Below the pieces are notes generated by a model. The model was given only the letters and a program-made list of their open reading frames with translations. It had not been told where the DNA came from and made no database searches. A DNA stretch of 64,000 nucleotides from assembly GCA_900169975.1 (NCBI GenBank), contig LT827126.1, positions 310,001 to 374,000 on the forward strand, in the 5' to 3' direction. Made by a program: the position numbers and the translations under genes. How positions within the stretch are numbered: position 1 is the first letter of the stretch; every line of letters starts with the position of its first letter. Source of the stretch: Pseudoflavonifractor sp. Marseille-P3106. GTDB taxonomy: Bacteria > Bacillota > Clostridia > Oscillospirales > Oscillospiraceae. Below are positions 24,671 to 30,750 of the stretch, piece by piece.

Positions 24671-25186
24671 ATGTATTTTTCACCATTTATCATCAGAAAC
24701 TCTGATAACAAAAAAATCCGTGCAGTTATCTCTCCAATGAAGAGGAAGGATGCTGTGCAGACCACACGCGAACCAGGTTGGCAATCAAATTGGACCAACG
24801 AAGAGTTAGAGGAATTTGAAAAGTATTCCCTAAAGACCGAAGATGGAGAATTGGTGGCATTAGGGGCATATGAAATCCTCCAAAAGAAGGTTTGTGTCCA
24901 TATCGTCTACATTGAGAGCCAACCGGAAAGTAATCCGACAATGACGCAGGAAAAAAAGTACAATGGTATTGGACGCCTTTTGATTGCGTTCGGAATCAAA
25001 CTCTCCATTGATAATGGTTGCGGAGGGGATGTCACGTTTCAGGCAAAGACTCCAGAATTAGCCAAACACTATGCAGACGATTTTGGAGCATTCCCCGTAT
25101 CAACCTACGGTGGAGTTGCTCCCTGGTATGCACTTTCAAGAGAATCGGAAAAGGAAATTTTCATGACTTACTTGGAAGAAGAGTAA
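24671..25186 (+). CDS. GNAT-family N-acetyltransferase-like protein
   Basis: 171 residues. The acetyl-CoA-binding region is visible as EKKYNGIGRLLIAFGIKLSIDNGCGGDVTF: a Lys/Gln-x-x-Gly-x-Gly loop then a helix and strand. The ending KTPELAKHYADDFGAFPV is typical of GNAT motif B. The substrate is unknown. The ribosome site is weak (GCGGGG). It is followed 15 nt later by a 79-residue gene, and the pair is expressed from leader copy 4. A toxin-type GNAT is possible but no ribbon-helix-helix antitoxin is present. Confidence 0.7.
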   Translation: MYFSPFIIRNSDNKKIRAVISPMKRKDAVQTTREPGWQSNWTNEELEEFEKYSLKTEDGELVALGAYEILQKKVCVHIVYIESQPESNPTMTQEKKYNGIGRLLIAFGIKLSIDNGCGGDVTFQAKTPELAKHYADDFGAFPVSTYGGVAPWYALSRESEKEIFMTYLEEE

Positions 25187-25201
25187 TGGAGGTGTGATAA
25201 A

Positions 25202-25441
25202 ATGGCTAACAGCGATATGCAGTGGTACATTGATAGAGCAAAGGACACACGCGAAAACAAGTATTACGACATTTTCTTTGATGTTTGTCGTCGGTATCAT
25301 GTCTCCTGGCGTGATGCATCGGCCAAGGAACGTGCCTTTGTCGAAGAAGTCGCTCGTGTAGAATTCGAGCAAAGTGAGGCTGTTGAGAAGGGCCTCCCCA
25401 TAAGTTCCGTCCGGCCCTTTTTTGGAACAGTTGCAGGGTAG
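25202..25441 (+). CDS. Small hypothetical protein whose 3' end contains a terminator
   Basis: 79 residues, ATG 6 nt after GGAGGTGA, co-transcribed with the GNAT gene. The first 60 residues are charged and helical (MQWYIDRAKDTRENKYYDIFFDVCRRYHVSWRDASAKERAFVEEV begins the pattern). The last 15 codons run through a perfect terminator hairpin (25388-25423), so the C-terminus may come from read-through into that element after a past rearrangement. It could be a partner of the GNAT protein; no family recognised. Confidence 0.55.
   Translation: MANSDMQWYIDRAKDTRENKYYDIFFDVCRRYHVSWRDASAKERAFVEEVARVEFEQSEAVEKGLPISSVRPFFGTVAG
25388..25423 (+). terminator. Intrinsic terminator inside the end of a coding frame
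   Basis: Seven-bp GC-rich arms AAGGGCC (25388-25394) and GGCCCTT (25413-25419), then a run of six T. It overlaps the last 15 codons of the 79-residue gene. Confidence 0.7.
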
Positions 25442-25474
25442 AATACTTGAGTAGCTCCGTTCAGACTAACGGGG

Positions 25475-25774
25475 CCACTTTGCTATGGCCGGACTGACAC
25501 GGCCTTGTACGAAACACTGCGCATCTGCCGGGAGCGCAAAATTCTCAAGCCGTTCCTGGACAGCAGAGAAAAGGAGGTTGTGGATATCATGACGACATTG
25601 TTCGACCAGGAGAAGGTCATGGAGATTGAGCTTTACAACCTTGCGCAGGAAAAGCTCAATGAAGGGCGAGCTGCTGTTCTTCGTGGGCTTCTTAAGAAAT
25701 TCAGCATTTCTGACACCTCGGAAATGACCGGAATCTCTCAGGAAGAAATCAAAAGGCTAACTCAGCAGAGCTAA
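25475..25774 (+). pseudogene. Rpn-type nuclease C-terminal copy 1 (stand-alone or remnant)
   Basis: The N-terminal catalytic half is missing. The readable part is LYETLRICRERKILKPFL to the end, with the helix-turn tail EMTGISQEEIKRL common in PD-(D/E)XK transposase-like (Rpn) proteins. About 115 bp match copy 2 closely before the two diverge. An ATG at 25589 lies 11 nt after AAGGAGG and would give a 61-residue protein (MTTLFDQEKVMEIEL onward). So it may still be expressed as a small C-terminal protein, as reported for in-frame RpnS products that inhibit full-length Rpn. Followed by its own terminator. Confidence 0.6.
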
Positions 25775-25786
25775 CTGCCATAAAGG

Positions 25787-25816
25787 CCCTCCGTTCATTC
25801 GGACGGAGGGTTTTTA
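25787..25816 (+). terminator. Intrinsic terminator
   Basis: CCCTCCGT (25787-25794) pairs with ACGGAGGG (25803-25810), followed by TTTTTATT. Confidence 0.85.
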
Positions 25817-25832
25817 TTACAGGGGAGTATTT

Positions 25833-26135
25833 GGTGGCACTGACGAATCCCTGTATGAAACACTGCGCATCTGTCGGGAGCGCAAAATTCTCAAGCCGTT
25901 CCTGGACAGCAGGGAAAAGGAGGTTGTGGACATCATGACGACTCTGTTTGACCAGCAGAAGGTCTGGGAAATTGAACTTCATAACGTCGCTCAGGAAAAC
26001 CTCCATGAGGGCGAAAATAAGCTAGGGCTCCTGATGAAGGCCCTCTTTGCAGCCCACAGATTCGAAGAGGCAGATGAGGCTGCCACAGACGAAGCCAAAA
26101 GAAACCAACTCTATAAGGAGTTTGGTATCCAGTGA
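25833..26135 (+). pseudogene. Rpn-type nuclease C-terminal copy 2 (stand-alone or remnant)
   Basis: Readable from GGTDESLYETLRICRERK to the C-terminus AKRNQLYKEFGIQ, without the catalytic half. The first third is a near copy of copy 1. The tail (GENKLGLLMKALFAAHRFEEADEAATDE) is a near copy of the full-length protein at 26398. An ATG at 25935, 11 nt past AAGGAGG, could make a protein of about 66 residues. The mosaic makeup indicates recombination between Rpn copies. Confidence 0.6.
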
Positions 26136-26140
26136 CCAAA

Positions 26141-26172
26141 GGTGCCCCATAGTTTCTATGGGGCACCTTTTG
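26141..26172 (+). terminator. Intrinsic terminator
   Basis: Perfect 12-bp arms 26141-26152 and 26156-26167 around the CCCCATAG...CTATGGGG core, followed by TTTTG. The same core recurs at 27348 and 27669. Confidence 0.85.
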
Positions 26173-26195
26173 CTTTTATGAGTGGAGGGATTGCT

Positions 26196-26227
26196 AGGTG
26201 CTTAGGTGCCAAAGCACCAATGCACCA
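26196..26227. repeat. 8-bp phased repeat array I (4 units)
   Basis: AGGTGCTT, AGGTGCCA, AAGCACCA and ATGCACCA in phase, ending 10 bp before the -35 of leader copy 5, the same distance as array H to leader copy 4. Confidence 0.8.
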
Positions 26228-26237
26228 GCCCATCAAC

Positions 26238-26385
26238 TTGAAAAGTTCATAAATGCGTGGTACAATATCCATATCATCAAGGGAGTATCGGTTCATTCGT
26301 TATATAGGGGTTGCCCCTGAGAAAATTCCAGGGGCAGCCAAGAGGCTTTCCCTGTTTGATATATTAAATTAAAACAAGGAAAGTG
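26238..26385 (+). promoter_or_regulatory. AGGAAGTATC-type leader, copy 5, with two exclusive hairpins
   Basis: TTGAAA (26238-26243), TACAAT (26261-26266), spacer 17; motif AGGGAGTATC at 26280-26289. Hairpin 1 pairs 26309-26318 with 26330-26339. Hairpin 2 pairs 26330-26339 with 26344-26353. The layout is the same as in copy 4 although stem bases differ, which supports a real RNA structure. Confidence 0.7.
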
Positions 26386-26397
26386 AGGTAATAATTT

Positions 26398-27342
26398 GTG
26401 GCAAACGAGAAAGACTTTACTGAGAAACTCCTGTTTGCGCTGGCCGACGTTTTCGCAGACATCATCAACGTTCTCGTGTACCACGGAGAACCCGTGGTAA
26501 AACCAGAGGACCTGTTGCCTGACGAAACAATTTCCGACCTCAAGCTCGCGGACGGCCTGCACATGCAGGAACGTGATGTGTCGAAAATCTGGACCAAGGG
26601 CAATGTCCGATTCGCTTTGATTGGCATTGAGAACCAGACAGCCCAGGACAAGGATATGCCTCTTCGTATCATCAGCTACGACGGAGCATCCTACAAGGCC
26701 CAGGTCAATCAGCACAAAGCGGCTGAACGGAGCAAGGACCCAACAGAGAAACCGCATCCGGTCTATCCTGTGGTTTCGTTCGTTCTGCACTTTGGAATGG
26801 AGAAGTGGAATGCACCCAAAAATCTGTTCGATTGTTTTGAGGTGGATATCCCTGAGAAAATGAAACCGTACATCAGCAACTACCACATCAATGTTGTGGA
26901 TGTTCCGTGGTTGGACGATGAGACGGTGAAGCTCTTCAAGTCAGATTTCCGCCTCGTGGCAGACTACTTCGTTCAGAAGAGGAAAAATGGTGGCGATTAC
27001 AAACCGCCCAAGGAGACAATCACACATGTACACGAGTTTCTGGCATTCTTGAATGCTGTCTCAGGTGATAAACGCTACTTGGAGATTCTGACGGACCCTG
27101 CGTTCCAGGAGAACATGCGGAAAGGAGATATTACTATGTGCGAAGTTTTGGATAACGTCGAGAAGCGTGGTTATGAAAAGGGAATTGAAGTCGGTGAAGG
27201 GAGAGGCGAGAAGAAAGGCGAGAACAAATTGGGCCGCCTGATGAAAGCCCTCTTTGCAGCCCATAGATTCGAAGATGCAGATGAGGCAGCCACAAATGAA
27301 GCCAAACGCAATCAACTCTACCGTGAGTTTGGAATCCAGTAA
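26398..27342 (+). CDS. Rpn-family recombination-promoting nuclease / putative transposase, full length
   Basis: 314 residues, GTG start. This family has a PD-(D/E)XK nuclease core and cuts DNA; Escherichia coli RpnA promotes RecA-independent recombination. Here the core spans about 1-200 (DETISDLKLADGLHMQERDVSK, then VRFALIGIENQTAQDKDMPLRII, where GIENQ fits the E-x-Q/K arm). The tail (KGENKLGRLMKALFAAHRFEDADEAAT onward) is shared with the short copies nearby. An internal ATG at 27136 has a perfect AAAGGAG 8 nt upstream and would yield a 68-residue in-frame C-terminal protein, as described for RpnS. It is expressed from leader copy 5. Confidence 0.82.
   Translation: MANEKDFTEKLLFALADVFADIINVLVYHGEPVVKPEDLLPDETISDLKLADGLHMQERDVSKIWTKGNVRFALIGIENQTAQDKDMPLRIISYDGASYKAQVNQHKAAERSKDPTEKPHPVYPVVSFVLHFGMEKWNAPKNLFDCFEVDIPEKMKPYISNYHINVVDVPWLDDETVKLFKSDFRLVADYFVQKRKNGGDYKPPKETITHVHEFLAFLNAVSGDKRYLEILTDPAFQENMRKGDITMCEVLDNVEKRGYEKGIEVGEGRGEKKGENKLGRLMKALFAAHRFEDADEAATNEAKRNQLYREFGIQ
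27136..27342 (+). CDS. Internal in-frame C-terminal product of the Rpn gene (RpnS-like)
   Basis: ATG 27136 is in frame with the 314-residue gene and is preceded by AAAGGAG (27121-27127) at 8 nt. The 68-residue product starts MCEVLDNVEKRGYEKG. Published work on Rpn proteins describes such internal small products that block the nuclease; by analogy this could be the antitoxin of the long form. Expression is predicted only. Confidence 0.5.
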   Translation: MCEVLDNVEKRGYEKGIEVGEGRGEKKGENKLGRLMKALFAAHRFEDADEAATNEAKRNQLYREFGIQ

Positions 27343-27347
27343 TGAAA

Positions 27348-27380
27348 GACCTCCCCATAGTTTCTATGGGGAGGTCTATT
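27348..27380 (+). terminator. Intrinsic terminator
   Basis: Thirteen-bp perfect arms 27348-27360 and 27364-27376 with the CCCCATAG...CTATGGGG core and a T-rich tail. Confidence 0.85.
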
Positions 27381-27493
27381 TTTACCTAAATACTAGATGC
27401 TGTCATGTTTACTAAAACTCAAATGCACAGGAGCTTGGAGTCTTGATAAATTCTTTACTTCCTGATATACTGACTGCAAAAGGGGACTTGGCT

Positions 27494-27664
27494 ATGGATA
27501 AAATCTTAGATACTGTCGAGAAGCGTGGCGTTGAGAAAGGCGAAAACAAGCTGGGACTGCTGATGAAGAAGCTCTTTGCTGCAAAACGGTATGCAGATGC
27601 CGATGAAGCGGCCACAGACGAAATCAAACGGAATCAGCTCTACCGAGAGTTCGGCATTCAATAA
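27494..27664 (+). CDS. Stand-alone Rpn C-terminal protein (RpnS-like), copy 4
   Basis: A TTG at 27443 opens a longer frame, but ATG 27494 has AAAGGGG 8-12 nt upstream and aligns exactly with the internal start of the full-length gene (MDKILDTVEKRGVEKGENKL against MCEVLDNVEKRGYEKG). The 56-residue product ends IKRNQLYREFGIQ. Upstream DNA (27400-27490) is an eroded remnant of the catalytic half. Retention of the ribosome site, frame and a strong terminator while the nuclease half is gone suggests selection for the small protein. Confidence 0.6.
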   Translation: MDKILDTVEKRGVEKGENKLGLLMKKLFAAKRYADADEAATDEIKRNQLYREFGIQ

Positions 27665-27668
27665 CACA

Positions 27669-27706
27669 ACGGCCGCCCCATAGTCTATGGGGCGGCCGTT
27701 TTTTCG
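27669..27706 (+). terminator. Intrinsic terminator
   Basis: Arms 27669-27683 and 27685-27699 are nearly perfect around the same CCCCATAG core, followed by TTTTTT. Confidence 0.85.
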
Positions 27707-27722
27707 GCAAAGAAATGCTTGG

Positions 27723-27762
27723 TGGTGTTTAGGTGCTTAAGAACTTTTGTGCTTAAGTCCTT
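27723..27762. repeat. 8-bp phased repeat array J (5 units)
   Basis: TGGTGTTT, AGGTGCTT, AAGAACTT, TTGTGCTT and AAGTCCTT in phase, upstream of the SLOG gene. Confidence 0.75.
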
Positions 27763-27809
27763 GTCTAAACATCTGCCATCGTCTAAACTCTTGAATAGGG
27801 GGTGATTTC

Positions 27810-28298
27810 GTGCTCAAAGACCAGACATGTTGTTGCATTGGCCCAACGTTTGTTCCAGCAAATGCTCAGATGGACCTGAATATGTGGATAGACAGTACAA
27901 TTACAAGGTTATATCAGGACTACCACATCTGGTACTTCGGCATTGGTGGCAACCGGGGATTTGAACTGGCTGCGGCAAACGCCATCCTTTTGAAAAGAGC
28001 TAGACTCCCGGACTGCAAAATAATTCTGGTAGCGCCTTGTCCTGAGTTTGCAGACCGCTGGCGGGACAAGGATAAGAGTTTGTATGCGAAGGTGACGGGA
28101 AGCGCAAACAAGGTCGTCAGCGTTTCACCTCACTACACGCCGGAATGCATGAGATTGCGGAACAAACACCTCATTGACAACTCCAGTGTATTGATTTGCA
28201 TGGATGACAGCTTCGGCACAGAAACCAGCCTGGCGATTCAATATGCCAAGGATTGTGGCTTAGAGGTTTTCTGCTTCCGGGCTTCCAATAGGCACTGA
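27810..28298 (+). CDS. SLOG-family protein (DUF1273/YpsA-like)
   Basis: 162 residues, GTG start with AGGGGG upstream. The opening CCCIGPTFVPANA and the strand-loop WYFGIGGNRGFELAAANAILLKR match the Rossmann-like SLOG fold, whose Gly-rich loop binds nucleotides or nucleotide-derived ligands. LVAPCPEFADRW and the later LIDNSSVLICMDDS complete the YpsA/DUF1273 pattern. YpsA-like proteins are linked to division control in Firmicutes, and other SLOG members to nucleotide signalling. The ligand here is unknown. It appears to be a single-gene unit beside the origin. Confidence 0.75.
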   Translation: MLKDQTCCCIGPTFVPANAQMDLNMWIDSTITRLYQDYHIWYFGIGGNRGFELAAANAILLKRARLPDCKIILVAPCPEFADRWRDKDKSLYAKVTGSANKVVSVSPHYTPECMRLRNKHLIDNSSVLICMDDSFGTETSLAIQYAKDCGLEVFCFRASNRH

Positions 28299-28334
28299 CG
28301 TTTTTAGACGCCCCGGCACACATACTTCGATAAC

Positions 28335-29156
28335 TTAACTCGTCTTTTTGAGGAATACCCGCCGAATTGGCCTGCTGAACGCTTCCGTCTGGACCAGTTC
28401 CGCTTCGACCTGAGGAACGCCCTTGGCGAGGGCGGTGGCCCGATGATTGATTTCAAAGTGGATACCAACCGTCTTACGCTTATCCTCTGTGCTTTTGATA
28501 GGAGTATAGGATACCATGATGTCCGTGCAGGCATTGATTTCCTCGACAGCGCCGGAGAGAACAGATTTTGAGAGGCTTTTGAAATCCTTGTAACGGTCGA
28601 CGCCCGTCTTTGTGTTCAGGAGATTCAGCGACTTCCGCAGGCGTTCCAAGGTGAAATCCACACTGCCGACATAGGCAAAGGAACGAAGTAGATTGTAGAG
28701 CTTGATGGCATAGGACGAACTCAGCGTACTCACAAATCCAAACTGATACTGCGTGAAATTCCGGGTCTGCTGCAGCAGGTACTTGGACAGGTCCTCATTG
28801 AATTTGAAGAGCGCCTTACCGTTTTCGATGTCCCGGTCTATCTGGATGCAGCCGAACCACGGGAACACCGTGATGCGTTCCTTGTTGTAGATATAATAGG
28901 ACTTCTGAGCCATATCCTCCAGGAGGTCGGTCAGGTACGCTTTTTTGCCGCCCTTGTTGGAATCGTAGTTGATGATGGCCAGCAGGGTCTTGTAGTCCAC
29001 TTCGATAGGGAAGAAGAGCTCATCCTCACGCTCGATACAGCTCATCAGGAAGTAGAGAATTTTGAGCTGATTCATCTTCATGCTGTTAGAAGTCTCCACT
29101 ATCAGCTCGTTCCCTTGGACAACGACCGCCTGTTTCTTAGAAACCTGCTCCGTCAT
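28335..29156 (-). CDS. Rep_3-family plasmid replication initiator
   Basis: 273 residues with the tandem winged-helix organisation of Rep_3/RepB initiators: LIVETSNSMKMNQLKILYFLMSC near the start, the internal KYLLQQTRNFTQYQFGFVSTLSSSYAIKLYNLLRSF helix block, FTLERLRKSLNL, then YKDFKSLSKSVLSGAVEEINACTDI. These proteins bind iterons and open the origin. GGGGGAGG lies 7 nt before ATG. The promoter (29189-29217) points away from an iteron cluster about 500 bp upstream, the usual arrangement. It shows that this DNA can replicate on its own. Confidence 0.92.
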   Translation of the reverse strand: MTEQVSKKQAVVVQGNELIVETSNSMKMNQLKILYFLMSCIEREDELFFPIEVDYKTLLAIINYDSNKGGKKAYLTDLLEDMAQKSYYIYNKERITVFPWFGCIQIDRDIENGKALFKFNEDLSKYLLQQTRNFTQYQFGFVSTLSSSYAIKLYNLLRSFAYVGSVDFTLERLRKSLNLLNTKTGVDRYKDFKSLSKSVLSGAVEEINACTDIMVSYTPIKSTEDKRKTVGIHFEINHRATALAKGVPQVEAELVQTEAFSRPIRRVFLKKTS

Positions 29157-29188
29157 AGAAAAGCACCTCCCCCGGATAGGTAAATAAT

Positions 29189-29217
29189 ATTATACCATAT
29201 AATATTGAATTATGCAA
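29189..29217 (-). promoter_or_regulatory. Promoter of the replication initiator gene
   Basis: TTGCAT and TATAAT on the minus strand, 17-bp spacer, ATGG extension, 33 bp before the start. Confidence 0.8.
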
Positions 29218-29658
29218 TAAATTAAGTTTGGGGCAATTAAAGACTATCTGAAGCGGTCCAACACATGAGATGTCAGACTGGCCAAAGCGAGGCCGGGGCG
29301 GCTGCTTCTCCCGGCAGAGTGGGGTGGACGGTGGCGGGGCTCAAAAGCACTACAAGTTAATAAAATTAGTTCTAATTTTATAATATTAGTTACTAATTTT
29401 ATAAAAATCATTGGAAAGTGACAAGTTCTCCAACACAAATTGCGAGGTGGGAGCAACGCTCCCACCAGGCTGACTAACAAAGTGTAATTTTCTCTTAGTT
29501 GAAACTTCGGGCAAAAATTTTAAAGTCAATCTAAAATAAAAATTTTCTTCAGTTAAGACTATTTTTCTAATAGAACTAGAAGTTCTAATATTAGTAAGAT
29601 ACTTTTAGATATTTAAGGCCCCCGGAACCCGTTGGGGCGCAACGGGTCTGGCGAGATT

Positions 29659-29745
29659 GGGGGTAAGTTTTTGTCGGGTTGGGGGGTAGTTTTTGTCGGA
29701 AAAGGGGGTAAGTTTTTGTCGGAGTCTGGGGGTAATTTTTGTCGG
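29659..29745 (+). repeat. Iteron cluster, four direct repeats
   Basis: Copies of GGGGGTAAGTTTTTGTCGG lie at 29659-29677, 29681-29699 (GGGGGGTAGTTTTTGTCGG), 29704-29722 and 29728-29745 (one base shorter). Start-to-start spacing is 22-24 bp, about two helical turns, so the bound initiator would sit on one face. Confidence 0.9.
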
Positions 29746-29921
29746 TAGCCCCATTTTTCTGGCCCCGAATGAGGTCAACTTTTCGGTTGATAGATTTTTT
29801 CTTATGTGGCATAACCGATTTTGGTTTCGAAGGAAGCATTTTTTTACTGAACATGATATCGCTGCTACTAATTAACGCTATTTGGTACAGGATAACACGG
29901 ATTAAGACAACATGAGAAATA

Positions 29922-29994
29922 GAGGGGTAATTTTTGTCGGTGACATAGTGGAACCCTTGAAATTAAGGCAAAAATAGAGGGGGACTTTTTGTCG
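29922..29994 (+). repeat. Two outlying iterons
   Basis: GAGGGGTAATTTTTGTCGG at 29922-29940 and a degenerate GGGGGACTTTTTGTCG at 29979-29994 are separated from the main cluster by about 180 bp. The second lies 40 bp upstream of the dUTPase leader promoter, so initiator binding might affect that promoter. Confidence 0.75.
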
Positions 29995-30035
29995 TATCGA
30001 AGAATCTTTCGTTTTGAACGAATATTCCAGTCCAT

Positions 30036-30188
30036 TTGCGCACAGACCGAATCCATGCTACAATGTTAGTGTTGTAACTGAGGAAGTATCTATCACCTAA
30101 GACATCATAGAGATTTTCGTACGAGCAGGCATCAGGCTGATTTGGCCGGGCCTGCTTTTTTGCTGTCATTTTATCGAGGAGGAGAAGA
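30036..30188 (+). promoter_or_regulatory. AGGAAGTATC-type leader, copy 6
   Basis: TTGCGC (30036-30041), TACAAT (30059-30064), spacer 17; motif AGGAAGTATC at 30081-30090. The terminal hairpin AGCAGGC (30124-30130) with GCCTGCT (30150-30156) is followed by six T, then the dUTPase ribosome site. Confidence 0.72.
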
Positions 30189-30190
30189 CT

Positions 30191-30640
30191 ATGAAAGTTA
30201 AGTTCAAAAAGGAGTATCCCGACGCCATCATCCCGGACAAGGATACGTCGCAGTCTGCCTGTGTAAACCTATATGCCTACATCATCGACCCCAAACACCG
30301 GGGCGAAGGCATTACCATCAATCCCCATAAGTGCTACCAGTTCGGCAGTGGAATTAGCGTGGAAATTCCCGAAGGATATGTAGGACTTCTGCTGGCCAAA
30401 GGGAACTACGGCATTATGAGGCAGCTCTCTCCCGCAAACAGTGCCGGAGTCATCGACCCAGACTATCGCGGCGAGGTCATGATTGGCCTTGAAAACGGCG
30501 GGAATACAAAACAGGTGGTTCGCCATGGAGACAAGGTGGCCCAGCTTTGTATCGTGCCTGCCCTTCAGTTTGATATGGAAGAAGCGGAAACGCTGTCTGA
30601 AACAGAGCGTGGCCGCCGGAACTATCGGTATCGATTTTAA
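30191..30640 (+). CDS. dUTPase-family protein with altered motifs
   Basis: 149 residues. Trimeric dUTPases hydrolyse dUTP to dUMP and keep uracil out of DNA. Motif 3, NSAGVIDPDYRGEV with catalytic Asp89 and Tyr92, is intact, and motif 4 (GDKVAQLCIVP, 113-123) is good. Motif 1 reads SACVNLYA where the family has an AGxDL core, motif 2 reads AKGNYGI in place of RSGL, and the C-terminal motif 5 lacks the usual Gly-rich FGSTG. It may have shifted specificity (for example dCTP deaminase-like or regulatory) or reduced activity. GAGGAGGAG precedes ATG. It is the first gene right of the origin and ends at a terminator. Confidence 0.82.
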   Translation: MKVKFKKEYPDAIIPDKDTSQSACVNLYAYIIDPKHRGEGITINPHKCYQFGSGISVEIPEGYVGLLLAKGNYGIMRQLSPANSAGVIDPDYRGEVMIGLENGGNTKQVVRHGDKVAQLCIVPALQFDMEEAETLSETERGRRNYRYRF

Positions 30641-30657
30641 TGCAGCAGTTCGTATAA

Positions 30658-30684
30658 GCCCCCTCATGCGAGGGGGCTTTTTTC
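30658..30684 (+). terminator. Intrinsic terminator
   Basis: GCCCCCT (30658-30664) pairs with AGGGGGC (30671-30677), followed by TTTTTT. Confidence 0.85.
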
Positions 30685-30692
30685 TTATAAAC

Positions 30693-30721
30693 TTGCGTAA
30701 TATATTGTTATGTGGTATAAT
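30693..30721 (+). promoter_or_regulatory. Promoter of the topoisomerase gene
   Basis: TTGCGT (30693-30698), TATAAT (30716-30721), 17-bp spacer, GTGG extension. The leader is short, with no AGGAAGTATC. Confidence 0.8.
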
Positions 30722-30750
30722 ATTGCAACAGAGAGCGAGGTGAATTTAAC

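Larger units (their letters stand above)
29220..30030. other. Predicted replication origin region
   Basis: The region combines an AT-rich zone (29350-29620) with a direct repeat of ATTAGTTNNTAATTTTATA (29365-29382 and 29386-29404), an inverted repeat ACCCGTT...AACGGGT near 29630, and six iteron-like repeats between 29659 and 29994. There is no convincing gene in the 1034 bp between the initiator and the dUTPase. Together with the adjacent Rep_3 gene this is the expected layout of an iteron-controlled origin. Confidence 0.8.

Noticed and set aside
24671-25441. GNAT plus small protein as a TacAT-type toxin-antitoxin pair
   Set aside because: TacAT antitoxins are ribbon-helix-helix proteins encoded upstream of the toxin; the small protein here is downstream and shows no such motif.
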